A DNA stretch of 64,000 bases, taken from NCBI RefSeq assembly GCF_027409185.1, contig NC_084465.1:32529864-32593863 (forward strand). Reading direction: 5' to 3'. Below are positions 1 to 12,310 of this stretch, in pieces. The translations under genes and the position numbers were made by a program. A model generated the notes under the pieces. That model was given only the letters and a program-made list of their open reading frames with translations, made no database searches and was not told the origin of the DNA. Within the stretch, counting starts at the first letter, position 1, and every line of letters begins with the position of its first letter. Source of the DNA: Cynocephalus volans. Lineage: Eukaryota; Chordata; Mammalia; Dermoptera; Cynocephalidae.

Positions 1-713
1 TTTTAATTTTTTATATCAATCAACTAAAAGCAACAATTATTTAAAAAGCACATCTTTCTATAATATGACTTAACTATTTGTGTAAAACAATTTTTTGTTT
101 AAAAATTTTTGAACAACTTAAAAGTCCAGACCTAACTGATTTTTTCATAAACAAAACTTTAAATTTTTTGCTCATATTTAATCTTATCAAATCATATATT
201 TGTCCTCTATATATGGCCCTGTATATGAAAGAGGGGGTCTATCAGCTCCTACATGTAGCATGCCATTTTTTCCTCCAAGAGCCCACCAGACTTTTAATAT
301 TTAACCAACACAATTGTCATCTCCGACAGTGGAAACCAAACCCATGCGTGGTAGAATAATGACCCCGGGCAACCTGTACCTCAGGTAAATTTACAGGAAA
401 CTTATTGTTATTTTACTTTATCTCACCGCCCCATCCATTCATCTGTACAGAAAGGCCTCTTGGCTTCTCTGTACCTGCTTTTTGGAACAATGGTTGGAAC
501 AAATCATAGACCCAGGTGTACTTTTTAACATTTTTGCCTGGGTTTCATGAATCAAATCAAACTTGTTTTTATTAACTAAAAGTTTCTCAAAAAAACCAGT
601 TTCAATAACCAGAAAAAAATGTAATCTCATTTGTATCGTTATAAAAAGGTACAACTGCCACCTCACACCAAACGCACAAGAGCATAAACATTCCCATAAA
701 ACATCCAATTATT
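1..713. other. Unassigned AT-rich sequence
   Basis: No gene or recognisable repeat. The open frames here are short and lack any familiar motif. Confidence 0.5.
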
Positions 714-871
714 TCCGGGGGCGTTGATGAGTACATGCGATCCAGGGAACACCGGGATAGGGACTTTGGGGAAAACTTCCGCGGGACCCCTGGCCACACA
801 GACGGAGATTCCCCGCAGCTCCGCTGAACGTACGTTCCCAGGCCGAAGTCCACGGACGCATGGCCTCCGAC
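714..871. promoter_or_regulatory. CpG-rich patch, possible promoter or first exon
   Basis: About 15 CpG dinucleotides fall within 158 bp, in surroundings that are strongly AT-rich and nearly free of CpG. The patch is too short for a classical CpG island. Several overlapping frames are open across 600-1150, which is expected from the higher GC content and is not coding evidence. It could be a small promoter, a non-coding first exon, or the GC-rich part of a young LTR that has not yet lost its methylatable sites. No TATA box or other core element stands out. Confidence 0.35.
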
Positions 872-3090
872 AATCTGGATGAAAATTTTCTCTCTTGCAA
901 GACATCAGAGGGATTCCAAGGCAGCAAGAATGTGAGGGCCGCATTGCTGGAGAGAAAGAAAAGGAAGTGAATGAGCACAAGACTCAGTGCTTCTTTTCCC
1001 CTTGAGGCATTTGCCAATTTGCGCCTGATGGTTGGTTGGGAGGCTGAAAATCCGACTAGAGCTTTGTCGCTGCTGCCCCCTTCGCAGACCTAGATAACAA
1101 GCCAAGATTTCAATTGCAATTTCTAAAGAGTTAATCCTTAATAGCAAAACAAACTAGAAACAAATCAGCCTACACAAAGACAAAATTCAGATTCAAACTA
1201 GCTCAATTTTAATTTCAGACTGGATTAAGGTGAATTTCCCCTACTCTAACTGCCCACCAAAAGCAAAATTTCTCGAGAATTTTTCATACACCGTATCCAG
1301 CATTCAATTACAAATTTGCCAGACTATAAGAAACAAAAAGAAATGACTAAACAGAAAAAAAGACACTTGAAAAGGTCTTCAGCAATTCCAGATATTAAAG
1401 TTATCAAATACCAACCTTGTTAGCTAGTTATACCCTAGCTCCCTCAGTTTCTCTAAGACTTCAATATGTTCAAGGTGATATGAACAATTTCACATATAAT
1501 TCATGCTAATATATAAAGAGAACTTCTCTTTAACTTCCTTCAGCCATTTGGTAAATTTCGATAGTGCTTCTAAGCTGATAACTATTTATTTTTATAACCC
1601 AAGAGGAATGGTAAGAATTTTAAGCTAAGTAGGAAAGAAAGATGTTGGTAATATTAGGGCAATATTTTGGGGACAGAGAAGGCACTTTGGGGATCTTCTA
1701 ATGGCTGCAGTTACTCAGCCCACCTACATGAACAGTAAATTGTTAGCAAGAATAATTCATCACTGGTCTGTCTGACTCCCCTCCCCCCTCCTGTCTGATC
1801 TGCATACTATAGCTGCTCTATACTTTGAGAACTTCGTCTGTATTTCATGCAGTTTTAGTGTTTCAAAACATTGATGAGGTATGATGTGCTTTCAGTGAAG
1901 AAACCATAAATCTATCAGATCTGCCACAACCAATCTCAAATCCATCAGGGCATGATTGCTGGCATAAGAAATGCGGATTGTTTTCTGTTGGCTCTGCTTA
2001 GATGAAGATAGACCTTGCTCAAGGAGTCTAGGAGTCTGAAAAGATGATCAAAGGACCTTGATTTTGTTTTTGAGAGAAAGGAGATGTGACATAAAATAAT
2101 ATTTCTAGGTCCAGTAAAGAGAGAGGTTTTTTTTTTTTTTTTTGTAAGTTACAGTGTTGAAAGGAATAAAAAATAAGAGGGAAAATAAGAAATTCAGTTG
2201 GAAGATTGAATAGTTGGCCCCAATAGAGCTATTGTTCTGTCAGTGTTGACATTACAAATCCCCATCTTTGGGTGTTTATAAAATCCAGTTAGACCTGAAA
2301 AAAAATGCACTAGACTCAAGCCAGCAAGCAATTTCTAAAAAATTGAATAATATACCTCAATCACTTTTAACTCTAGGCTTTGCAAATTGCTTTACCATCA
2401 AACCACTCTGAATGTGCCCAACTTCATTTGACCTGGGATCGAATTTGATTTCTTTCAGTCACATTTTTGGTATATATAAGTATGGCAAATGCTCTTCAAA
2501 GGTACTTTAATTTGGATAAATGTAGAGATTAAGCTTTATTATTGCTTTGAGAGAGTATTACCTTTAGAATAGGTTCACTACTGTGTATTGCTTGAATTAA
2601 ATAGTTTGAGTAAATACTTTATAAGTGCTAAATTTCATTTGAGTGATGCTCAGCATTTTAAAGACCAGACTGAAATTAAGGCCCTAAACTAAGATTTAAT
2701 AAGCCATATTGACTAAGTAGAATGGTTCCAATGCCTAGCACAGAGGCCAACAGAACATAGGTGCTCAAGTACTGTTTACTGCATCGATCGACCCTGCCTT
2801 TACCCAGCATTTCTACATACATTTTTCAGTGTTTTATTAATTTTGTCTAAGAGACAGAACAGAAAAATATGGGAGAAGTCAATAAAATGGATACTGAAGG
2901 TATAGTAAAAAAAAGAATTAGAAAGATAAAGTGGGGGAAGAGAAGAGATGAGAAGATCCAGGTGACTCGGAAGCAGACTCACATTAAGATTGACAACTTA
3001 TTTAATGGGCATCATGCTGTTATAAGTATAATAAAACCCACACATTGAACTGTTAACCACTTTTTTACTTGACAAGTAACACCTCAATAC
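872..3090. other. Unassigned sequence with a poly-T tract and a MIR tail
   Basis: No gene seen. A 17-base T run lies at 2127-2143. The stretch 2715-2785 resembles the 3' end of a MIR or L2 element on the plus strand (a 'tgcctagcacag...gtgctcaa' pattern). The remainder looks like old unique DNA. Confidence 0.45.
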
Positions 3091-3165
3091 CTAATTTATG
3101 CTGGGAAGTTTTTTAAGTGCTAAGGATATGACAACGAACAAAATAGACAGAAATCTCTGCCCATG
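3091..3165 (+). repeat. Left part of an ancient interspersed repeat, interrupted
   Basis: The wording (a 'gctaaggatatgacaacgaac' pattern and an 'aatctctgcc' ending) matches a common old mammalian repeat whose family I cannot name. The match resumes at about 3593 ('ctgcccatgcagagtttag'), so the element is split by the L1 fragment at 3166-3591. Confidence 0.45.
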
Positions 3166-3591
3166 AACCCATGTATGCATTGGTGGGTGAATGGATAAGC
3201 AAAATGTGGTTTGTACATACAATGGAATATTATTTAGCCTTCAAAAAAAAAAAAAGGAAATTCTGACAGATGCTACAACATGGATGAAACTTGAGGTCAG
3301 TATGCTATGTGAAATAAACAACTCATGAAAAGATAAATACTATATGAGTCCATTTATATGAGATACATAGAGACAAAGTAGAATGGTGGTTTCAAGGGAG
3401 GAAAGGGAGATGAGGAGAGGGAGTTATTGTATAATGGAGTTTTGCAAGGTAAAGAATTCTGTAGATGGTGTTGATGATTGTATAACAACATGAATGTACT
3501 TAGTGTTACTGAACTGTAAAACTAAAAATGGTTAAGATGATACCTTTTATGTTATGCATGTTTTATTATGATAAAAAAATAAAAAATAACA
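3166..3591 (+). mobile_element. 5'-truncated L1 3' end with target-site duplication
   Basis: The sequence starts with the typical 3' part of L1 ORF2 ('gaatggataagcaaaatgtgg', 'tggaatattatttagcc'), runs through a 3' UTR and ends in a decayed A-rich tail at 3570-3589. An 11-bp duplication, (c/t)tctgcccatg, flanks it at 3155-3165 and 3593-3603. This marks a target-primed insertion into an older repeat. It is short, dead and old. Confidence 0.8.
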
Positions 3592-3603
3592 TTTCTGCCC
3601 ATG

Positions 3604-3926
3604 CAGAGTTTAGTGTTTGGTAAGCTTGATTAATATCTTCCTAGGTCATAAACTCTTTGTAGACCTCAGGAAGATTCTGGTAATAATTTTCATTTTTCCC
3701 CATTCTTCAGGGGAAAATATAGATCAAAAGAGTGTTTATTCTTACAAGATTCTAAAAATGTAGTAAAAACTGTAGTATTCATGAATCAATGTAATCCTTT
3801 GGTACCTTTCGTCAATAGGTAGGTGTTCTTGTAGGTTCTGTTAGGTCTGTCCTGCTGTAAAGGGACCAACACAAGTAACGGGCAGCAGGAATGGGAACCA
3901 CAATAGAAAGAATTTGTGTGGGGTAC
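3604..3926. other. Unassigned sequence before the LTR
   Basis: The first part probably continues the ancient repeat interrupted at 3165. Nothing else is recognised. Confidence 0.4.
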
Positions 3927-4760
3927 TGTGATATAATAAAAAAATATATATTTGGTCTTTGTCCCTGGTTCCTGACACAGAGCTTCTAAAACCATTGGAA
4001 TTTCCTGACTGATAGAGGTAATAGGAGCATCTTTTGCTATTCATAACCAGCCCCTTTCAACTATACCTGAGTTTATGCTAATAAGGTGACTTTGGGTGGG
4101 CCCCTAGATAGCTTCAGAATGGAGGCTGGTTGTTAGAGAAACCAACTGTGTCATGAGAAGGTTAGAACTTTCAGCACCCCCCATCCCCGACCTCCGGGGA
4201 GAAGAGAGGGTCTGAAGATTCAGTTAACCACCAATGGCCAATGATTTAGTCAATCGTGCCTGTATAATGAAACCTCCACCAAAACCCCTAAATTAAAAAC
4301 CCCTACACAACAGGGTTCAGAGAGTTTCTAGGCTGGTAAAAGCATTAAGGTGCTGAGAGAGTGGCATGCCCGGAGAGGGCATGGAAGTTCTGCACACCTT
4401 CACCCATACCCTGCCCTATGCATCTTTTCCATCTGGCTGTTTGTGAGTTGTATCTTTCATCATAAACCAGTAGTGGTAAATAAAGCATTTTCCTGAGTTC
4501 TGTGAGGCATTCTTGGAAATTATTGAACCTGAGGAGAGGGTTGAGGGAGCTCTCAAATTTATACTTGGTTGGTCAGAAATACAGGTGACAATCTAGGACT
4601 TGCAACTGGCATCTGAAGTGAGGGCAGTCTTGTGGGACTTAAACTGTGGGGCCTGAGCTAACTCCAGGAAGTTAGTGTCAGAACTGAATTGAATTGTAGA
4701 CACCCAGTTGGCGTTCAGAGAGTTGGAAAATTAGTAAGCGGAAGGAAAAACTCCACACGC
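3927..4760 (+). mobile_element. LTR of an ERVL-type (class III) endogenous retrovirus
   Basis: This is a long sequence I recognise as a common mammalian LTR. It begins TGTGATAT near 3927 and contains the block 'cctgagtttatgctaataag' near 4067. An AATAAA lies at about 4480, followed by a GT-rich downstream part. It ends just before a primer-binding site, so it is a 5' LTR in plus orientation. No matching 3' LTR or gag/pol follows, and the rest of the provirus is absent or unrecognisable. The exact subfamily is not named. Confidence 0.65.
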
Positions 4761-4761
4761 T

Positions 4762-4779
4762 TGGTGTCAGAAGTGTGTG
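4762..4779 (+). other. Primer-binding site resembling tRNA-Leu
   Basis: TGGTGTCAGAAGTGTGTG matches the complement of the 3' end of mammalian tRNA-Leu ('...cttctgacacca') over its first 14 bases, then differs. Leucine primers are typical of the ERVL group. The site sits directly after the LTR end, where a primer site belongs. Confidence 0.65.
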
Positions 4780-5094
4780 AGTAGAAACAGCTCAGGTAGA
4801 CTTAGAAAAATCAAAACAGAGTATTCAAACTGCCAAGACTCACTACCAGCCAAACGGGCACTGTATCCTTTATCCTGCTGCAGAGGCCCCAACAAAAACC
4901 AAGAATTGAGAGGGAACAGAGAAACTCCTGGGTCCTGATTTGCTCATCTTGGAAAAATTTTTATAACAACCTTTTAAATGCATACAGACACTTACACATT
5001 GGTCCCAGTTGCCCTTTCCCCAAATTGAATTATTTCTTGCTTTTGACCTGTTCTCATGAGTTTTCCTCTTCAAAAATCAGTAGTGTTTCTGTAA
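4780..5094. other. Possible ERVL leader remnant, otherwise unassigned
   Basis: Begins with what should be the untranslated leader after the primer site. No gag reading frame is recognisable. Confidence 0.35.
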
Positions 5095-5245
5095 ACTGCC
5101 TGCATCAGATTCATCCGAGCATTAAAAGTGATGGTTCCTGGACCTGCCTACACAGAATCTCCAGGACTAAGGCTTAGGAATCTGCATTTTTACCATGCTC
5201 TTCAGGTGACTGGGAAATATGAGTATTTGAAAATCATCATGGAAT
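5095..5245 (+). mobile_element. MER5A-like hAT-Charlie DNA transposon remnant
   Basis: The pattern 'catcagattcatc...cctggacc...cagaatctcc...aatctgcatttt...caggtgac' follows the palindromic layout of MER5A elements. It is non-autonomous and decayed. Confidence 0.6.
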
Positions 5246-5829
5246 AGGGTGTTCTTGAGTGTATTTAGGGATCAAAAGAAACCCCCCGTTTCCTGTCAAA
5301 TGAAACCAAGCCAGTGGCTCATGGGCCTAAATTTGACCTAAAGCATCGATATTACTTTTCACCAGGTATCTGCACAGGGATCGATTCAACTACTGGGAAC
5401 AATTGCAACAAATCAAGTTGTTATCTGGCAAATTACAAATGATGACTCTTGCCTTAAAAATGGGTGTATGTTGTTCAGAGCAAATAATTTAGATTGTTTC
5501 AACCCCCCTCTGATATTTCTTCCCATATAAGCAGGTAAACAAGGTTTGTTATTTTTTATGCCTTCAAAATTTAATGCCGATAGACGTAATGACTCCAATA
5601 CTGTGTCACACCATGTTTCAGGGACACTTGCTGGAAAAAAAATTACAAAACTAATTTACTTCAGGCTGATGTAATTCTTCAACTTAATGGACGAATGACT
5701 TCAAAAAATTTTCCTTGTTTCCTAAATGTTCAACCATGTGCTTTCTCTTTCTCTTGAATTCCTTCAGCATTTAATATTCATGGGATTCTGATATTTAAAC
5801 TGTTATAACCTTGCATCTTTTGATAACTT
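5246..5829. other. Unassigned sequence
   Basis: No gene and no repeat I can name. Confidence 0.45.
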
Positions 5830-6060
5830 GCTCTGTCTCACTACCTGGCAAGATTATAAATTTCTACAATGAAGATACCAGTATTACTTTGCTAGAATGA
5901 GAGCCCTAAATAAGATTGCCCCACCTAAGCTAATAAGGCTTTGAAACTCTGTGAGAATTAGACAGCATCTGTGTTTTATACCGGTATTCTTTGTGTTTGA
6001 TATTATGCCTGGTATATATGTAGGTGTTCAGGAAACACTTTGTGAATTAATATGAAATAT
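5830..6060 (+). repeat. L2-like 3' fragment
   Basis: The 'gcctggtatatatgtaggtgttcaggaaac' type ending and the preceding text fit an old L2 3' end. Heavily diverged. Confidence 0.45.
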
Positions 6061-6699
6061 GAAAATTGGAGGCTGGCTTCAAGGTCATGGACTTAATGGC
6101 TACAGAGAACATAGCTTCAATCCAGTAGCATATTCCTTAGAGTGCTAGGGATAGGGTGATCACTACTGCCTAATAAGAATATATTAGGAGACAATTAACA
6201 AGTGAACATGCTCCATAGGGATGAGAAATTCAACCTTGACAGTTTTAAACCGTTCTATTTGATTTTATTATTCAGCCCTTTCACAACTAAAGAGTTTCTT
6301 GGTATCAGAAAAAAAGGTGCCCAAGAGAACAAATCCAAGAAGTTACAATATTGGACTGAGGTGGGAGCAATTGAACAACAGTAAGTTTAATAAGGAGTTT
6401 TAAGGTTTGATATTGGAGATATCGATTCCTTCATAAAACAGCATTTGCATAAAATGTCATTTTAACTAATCGAAATTTATAGAATGTTTTCATTAGCTCA
6501 GAATCTGTTACACAGTTTGTTGAATGTTTTGTCTCTATTAGAAATTGGCAAAAGCAGCTGAGCATAAGAAACCAACTTGGAAGCCACCCCCTGTTTTCCT
6601 TAGTGTAAGTACCGACCAAATTCCCTGTAACAGAGAAAGCAAGAGATTTATTTTCTTTACATTTAACAAAGGGTAATTTTGGAAGTTTTGTCTGGAGAC
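6061..6699. other. Unassigned sequence
   Basis: Short open frames only, at 6202-6384 (+) and 6431-6619 (-). Neither has a recognisable domain. Confidence 0.45.
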
Positions 6700-7310
6700 T
6701 ATTTTTTTAAATTAATTAATTATTTTAACTGACAAAGATTGTATGCATTTATCATGTACAACATGATGTTTCAAAATATGTATCCATTGTGGAATGGCTA
6801 AATCAAGCTAATTAAAATACCCATTACCTCACATACTTATTTTTCCTTTTTTGTGGTGAGAACACTTAAAATCTACTCCCTTAGCAATTTTTTAGGCTAC
6901 AATGTTATTAACCATAGTCATCATGTTGTACTATAGATGTCTCAGATTTATCCCTTCTATCAAAATAAAATTTTGTATCCTTTTCTAACATCTCCCCAAC
7001 ACCTGCCCTCCAGCCTCTGGCAACCGCCATTATACTCTCTGCTTCAAGTTCAGCTTTTTTAGATTCCGTATACAAGTGAGATCACGTGTTATTTGTCTTT
7101 CTGTGCCTGGCTTATTTCACTTAACATAATGTCCTCCAGGTTGTTTTATGTTGTCCTAAATGACAAGATTTTCTCTTTATTTTTTAAGGCTTAATAGTAC
7201 TACATTGTATATATATACTACATTTTCTTTATCCATTCATCCACTGATGGACACTTGGGTTGATTCTATATCTTGGCTACTGTGAGTATCGCTGCAATGA
7301 ACAGGGAGAT
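6700..7310 (-). mobile_element. L1 3' end fragment, antisense
   Basis: Read on the minus strand, this is the last part of ORF2 and the 3' UTR of an L1: it contains the complements of 'atccattcatccactgatgg' and 'tgtatccattgtggaatggc'. A T-rich and TTAATTAA-rich stretch at 6700-6725 marks the 3' tail. It is truncated at about 7310. Confidence 0.75.
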
Positions 7311-7424
7311 TAATTTTTAAAGTAATAACATTGTTTACTTCAGTAACTATATTGCAGGCACTTCCTCTTCTATCTTTATTCTTGTTTTTCTTTTATAGCT
7401 TTGCCTATCAGTAACAACTATTAT

Positions 7425-7600
7425 TTGTGGAGCATTTGGTAGCAAGTACTGACTTAATTGAATTAAAAGTATCATCTCATTTAATACTCAGAACTACTCT
7501 GCGTGCCTGGAGATACAAGGCTGACCATGCAGATAATGAAACTAAGAGATGTACAGAGAAGTAACCAATCACCTGAAGTAAGAGTTCAAAATCCAGAGTT
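7425..7600 (+). repeat. MIR SINE fragment
   Basis: Shows the order of a MIRb core: 'actattatttgtggagcatttg', 'tcatctcatttaatactc', 'aatgaaactaagagatg'. Decayed but recognisable. Confidence 0.6.
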
Positions 7601-9219
7601 TACACGAACACTATGGAATTCTGTCTAGGACTTATACAAGGAGTGTGGGGCCAAAAAAAATGAGAGTGGGGAGTTTTCCTATATAACTTTAGCTGTGGTA
7701 CCATTTAGGAGGGTAAAAGTAATAAGATAATGGTATAGGAATGGACCTCTACTTGGGTAATATAGGGAGTCAGGATTCTTTTCTAATTGTCTCAATACTC
7801 TGCCTTCACAAATGCTTACTTATTACCTACTCAAAGACATTATACAACCTGTCTGGAAACTTACTGAAGGCAAGCTTATGTCTGATATTTTTGGTTACTT
7901 CTTTAAAGTCTAGTAGAGGAGGATGCTAGATTTGTGTATTAGGAACTCTACCAATATTGACTAAGTGACAGATGTCACAGGGTTGTAGTCCCATTCTTAC
8001 TGCTAGTGAAACATTTCCTTTAGTGCCCTTACAACATACAAATTTAAAAAGCAGAAAATTTGAAGAATAAATTTTTAGATGACTATTCAATAAAAGCAGA
8101 ACAAAAGTGAATTTAGGTAAAGAAAGCTGATGTTTTAATTAAAAAAAAAATTCTGAAGTAACAATTGGGCAAAGAAGTCCAGAAAGATTAAAACAAGACC
8201 AAATCAAGAAAACATTAATAGAATGTTTCTGAAATAATAAAAATTTAACTGATATATAAACTGAAACTCTATGGAATGAGACCAAAGCCAAAATCAAAGT
8301 GAATTTAAGTTTTAAAAATATTCTTGTGATTAAAAATATAGAAAATAAATTGAGCATGCATTCAACTTAAAATCTTCGGAAAATAGTTTTTAGATACCTG
8401 AAAAAATGTTTTAGGACAAAAATTATGATGAAAACAAAATAAAATTGCATATTAAATGAACTTTTACGGGGAAGAAATATGCCTTTAGCTATGTTCCTAA
8501 TTTTGTAAGACTCTGCACAGCTTTTATATATGTTGAGATAATTGGTGAGTATTTTGTCTTCTGGAAGCACCTGTACAAATAGTCTCCCATTATTTCAAAA
8601 TTTCTTATTAAATAACATATATTTTAAGGAAACAAGATAAAAATTCCTCAAATTTCTGTTCCAATCCTTAAATACATTTCTTTTCTGCTTTACTATTATT
8701 TTCCAAATACAGTATTTCAAGATTGAATTTTGATATTTGAGGGAAAAAAATAAACAACTTAGTCAAAACCTGACAAGTTTTATTTGATGTGCTAAGAAAT
8801 AAAATTATTTTCTTAACTATAAAAGGCGAGAATTTTGCATACTAATAAATAAAAACTAACTTGAATAAGGATGTAGTTAAAATTAACTTTAGTAGTATAT
8901 AATCAGTATTGTAAGGAACAGCTTATCTGATCTTTCAGACTTAAAACAGAAGGGTGGTGAGAATGATGAGTCATCTGAGGTTATCTTACAGTAAAACTAA
9001 AATAATCTTCATACACTAAGACATCTAGAATGTAAGCTCCCTGAGAGAAAGGACCCTGCATTATTCTGCACATCCTCCCCGCCACCAAACATATTGTTCA
9101 GCCAATGGTAGATCTTAAGAAATTTACTGATTGAATGGACAAGAGAAAAGCCATGTCTGCTAAGAAGATCTAGAAGAAGCAATGACATTCCAGTCATACT
9201 AAGCACATCTAATCTGCAT
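7601..9219. other. Unassigned AT-rich sequence
   Basis: Very AT-rich, with no supported gene. Several short frames are open by chance. Confidence 0.45.
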
Positions 9220-9565
9220 AAATTTTTAAAAAATAGACTATTTTTTAGAGAAGTTTTAGGTTCACAGCAAAATTGAGTGTAAAATATAAATATTTTCCAT
9301 ATACCTCCTGCCCCTACACGTGCATAGCCTCCTCCATTAGCAACATCCCCCACCAGGGTGATACACTTTTTCCAATTATGAGCTTACATTGATGCATCAT
9401 TATCACTCAGACTCCATAGTTTACATTAGAGTTCATTCTTGGTGTTGCACATTCTGTGGGTTTGGACAAATGTATAATGAAACGTATCCACCATTACAGT
9501 ATCATACAGATTACTTTTACTGCTCTAAAAATTCTTCATGTTCCTCCAGTTCATATATTGGTTTT
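9220..9565 (-). mobile_element. L1M 3' UTR fragment, antisense
   Basis: The text 'agaagttttaggttcacagc', 'catatacctcctgcccctac' and 'gggtttggacaaatgtataatg' is the familiar antisense version of an old L1 3' region. The frames open on both strands here are repeat sequence, not genes. Confidence 0.7.
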
Positions 9566-9689
9566 AAATACCTTTCTCCACTAAAAGTTCAGGAATCCTT
9601 GAAGAAAGAACTAATTCTGGGGCTGGGACAGGGAAAATACAAGATAAGCCTAGAGCATCTTTTTGTAACAATAAAGAAGTGCTCATAGA

Positions 9690-10480
9690 TTGATGGGTTC
9701 ATGTCAAATGAACACAGAAGCACCCAGGTTGAAGAGGACTCCACTGGCTAGCCCTGGGACCATTGAGCAAAAAATAGTAATAGTAATAAATTATAACAAG
9801 GTATAAAATAGAATTCATAGGTTCATGAATAAATTAATAAATAAATAAACAGGAATAAGGGAAAGCTCTTCCTCACAGTAGAATGTCAACTTATAAATGG
9901 AGAGATAATGATAAAGTAGAAAATCTTCAGCTGATAATCATCAGAGTAAAAATCAATTCAGGCAAAAATTACATACGGGTGCTAATACTAGTGGGTGAAA
10001 AACTAATGAGAAACTGGATATTTGCAGTTTCCAAGTATCCCCCAAATGCTTACTTGCTGAGAGAAAATTGTAACTTTAGAGTGGAAAAACCTGGCAAACA
10101 CCACTTTAATCAAGTCATCAAACTGAACATAACCAGTAATGGGACAAGTCAAAACCATGTATCTGCTGATATGATGCACGGGGAAGAACACATTATCAGT
10201 TTTGTGGCATTGTTGCCAAAAGTGACAGCCTGAATTTAACCATGAGAAAACATCAGAAAAGCCTAGTCTGAGTGACATTCTATAAAATAACTGGTTTGTG
10301 TTGTTCAAAAATAGCAAGCTCAGGAAAAACAATAAATAACTCAGGAATGGCTCCAGCATAAAGGAGACCAAGGGAATATAATGAACATTGCTGGGTTAAA
10401 TGGCAAAATTTAAGTAAGGATTTCAGATTAGATAGTAGTCTTAGATACATGCAAATTTTTTGATTTTGATAGCCCTCAGA
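9690..10480 (+). mobile_element. L1M 3' UTR fragment
   Basis: Contains the characteristic old L1 3' UTR order: 'gatatgatgcacggggaagaacac', then 'gtgacattctataaaataactgg', 'caggaatggctccagcataaaggagacc' and 'attttgatagccc'. The 117-residue frame at 9883-10233 lies wholly within it and is not a gene. Confidence 0.7.
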
Positions 10481-10799
10481 CAATGCTTACTAAAGGTAAT
10501 TGTAAAAGGTATACTTCAGGCGGGAGAGAGTAATCTCAGAGGAATGACAAGGAACAAAGAAATTTCTAAACAAAGATTGGCTAGAAAATAACAGCAACAG
10601 CAACGTATTTAGGGATAAAAGGAAAACCACAAACTAAACCTAAAATACTAAACCACAATATCAAATGCATCAGGAGTGTTTGGGCTTCTAAGATTGTAAG
10701 AGCCCACCACAGCAAATAGTGACAGATGATTAGACTTAGAAGAGCCATTTTTGTAAAATACAGCTTTAAGCAGAATGCTAGACAAAAAGAAGTCTTTTT

Positions 10800-11275
10800 G
10801 TAACCCTGGCTCACAGCATAGCTCATGGGAAAACTCTGCAGGACTTAGTCCTCAGGAAGAACAAGATAATAAGAGCTAATCAGGAACTTGGCAAACTAAC
10901 CATTCTTCCTTTGGAATCACAGCTGTCTGGGAACAAGACACCATCCAGTTTGTGGGATCCAGGTAACAACTGTGTTCCTGGGATAAATGAAAGAATTACA
11001 GGACCAGATGAAAGAGTTACATGACTGGTCCTGAGATAAAGAAAGCCCAGAACCTGCAAAATTTCATGTAGCAGCTTTCTGATGAGACTAACCTCCCCTC
11101 TTGTTTCCACATCTTCCCTTTAAAACCCTTGCTGAGGCTCTCAGGCCTCTGAGACAGTTTCCAACCAAATTGTCTCCCAGGATGTGCTTCCTGAAATAAA
11201 GCTTCCAACCTTGCATTAACATCAGACTCTTGACCCTTTATTCTAGGCAAGGGAGCAGCCATTCTTCATTGCCAG
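10800..11275 (+). mobile_element. Solo LTR of a class I-type endogenous retrovirus
   Basis: Shows LTR design without flanking retroviral genes: a TATA-poor U3-like stretch, then 'ccctttaaaacccttgctgagg', an AATAAA inside 'gaaataaagcttccaacc' near 11192, and 'catcagactcttgacccttt' after it, the pattern of many gammaretrovirus-like LTRs. Both boundaries are approximate. Confidence 0.55.
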
Positions 11276-11339
11276 CTTCAAGATCTTTGCATTGTTTGGA
11301 GGACAGTAAGAATATTTATTGATGTCAGACTTTAAGAAG

Positions 11340-11690
11340 CTAAATGCTCATGATAGGAAGTTTAAGGTAACTACCAAAAGAATAAGAATGAGGAATACAT
11401 ATTTCAAAATTGTAGTGAAAATAGATGAAACTAAGACATAATTTTTTTAAAAAGCAAGAAAGGAGAGAAACAGCGACATTGAAAGCAAAAATAAGGTCAC
11501 AGAAATAAATTCAAATATATCAATAATTATTATGGGTATAAATGGAATAAACGCTTTGGTTAAAAAACTGGCAGATTGGGCAGATTAATTTTTTTTTCTC
11601 AGATTAGATTTAAAAGCGTAAATGCAAAAAAGTTAGCTATATCTTGATGATAAGAGACACATGTAAAACACAATTCTCTTACAATTATTA
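11340..11690 (+). mobile_element. Old L1 or HAL1 internal fragment
   Basis: The text 'tataaatggaataaacgctttgg...ctggcagattgg' and 'gataagagacacatgtaaaac' resembles the L1 ORF2 segment that carries the target-nicking domain. Strongly decayed, no open frame. Confidence 0.5.
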
Positions 11691-12189
11691 CTTGTTAGAA
11701 ACCAGAGTCTGGCATGATTCACAGTTGTATCAATATTCGTGGAGACTGAATATCACAGACAGAAGGATGCACCACGACCACAAGTTTTTTCATACTTCCC
11801 AGATAGTGTTATGTTTTAGCTATGAATGTCAGTTACCGGAGCAGAATTTCATCTTAACAAGTTGAATTTTATGTTTATTTAATCAGAGTCTTTTACATCT
11901 TTCTGGGCCTATTTATTTGCATGTAGATGTAGAAAATGTAATCAGGTTCTTCACATTATGTGTTCACATGTGATACCCAATCTTCATGTTCTATCCAATT
12001 TCTTTAAGATAAAAGAAGTGACTCACAGCAGGGTCATATAGATGAGAAAGTTCTGTATGGAGGAGATCACATTTTGAGCACTTTCTGTTTCATCTCCTTG
12101 TCTAGCTTCAGTGCAAGGACCTTGATCCAGAACATTGTGGCTCTAACTCACTGGGCTTCCAGCCACCAGCTCTCCCTACTCGCTATCTG

Positions 12190-12310
12190 GCACTTGTACA
12201 ATTTTTTTTAGCTTCCCCAAACCTCAATTACTTTGTGCATAGAAAGGAATAACAGTACTTAATTGATTGTATTGCTGTGAATCTTAAATGAGATAAAATA
12301 TTCAGAAAAC
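12190..12310 (+). repeat. MIR fragment
   Basis: Follows the second half of a MIR: 'agcttccccaaacctcaatt', 'agaaaggaataacagtactt', 'cttaaatgagataaaa'. Confidence 0.5.

Noticed and set aside
600..1147. Four overlapping minus-strand frames near the CpG-rich patch
   Set aside because: All are open in different frames over the same bases, which reflects base composition. None shows a domain or consistent splice sites.
9883..10233. 117-codon open frame on the plus strand
   Set aside because: It lies wholly within an old L1 3' UTR with recognisable wording, and its peptide has no domain.
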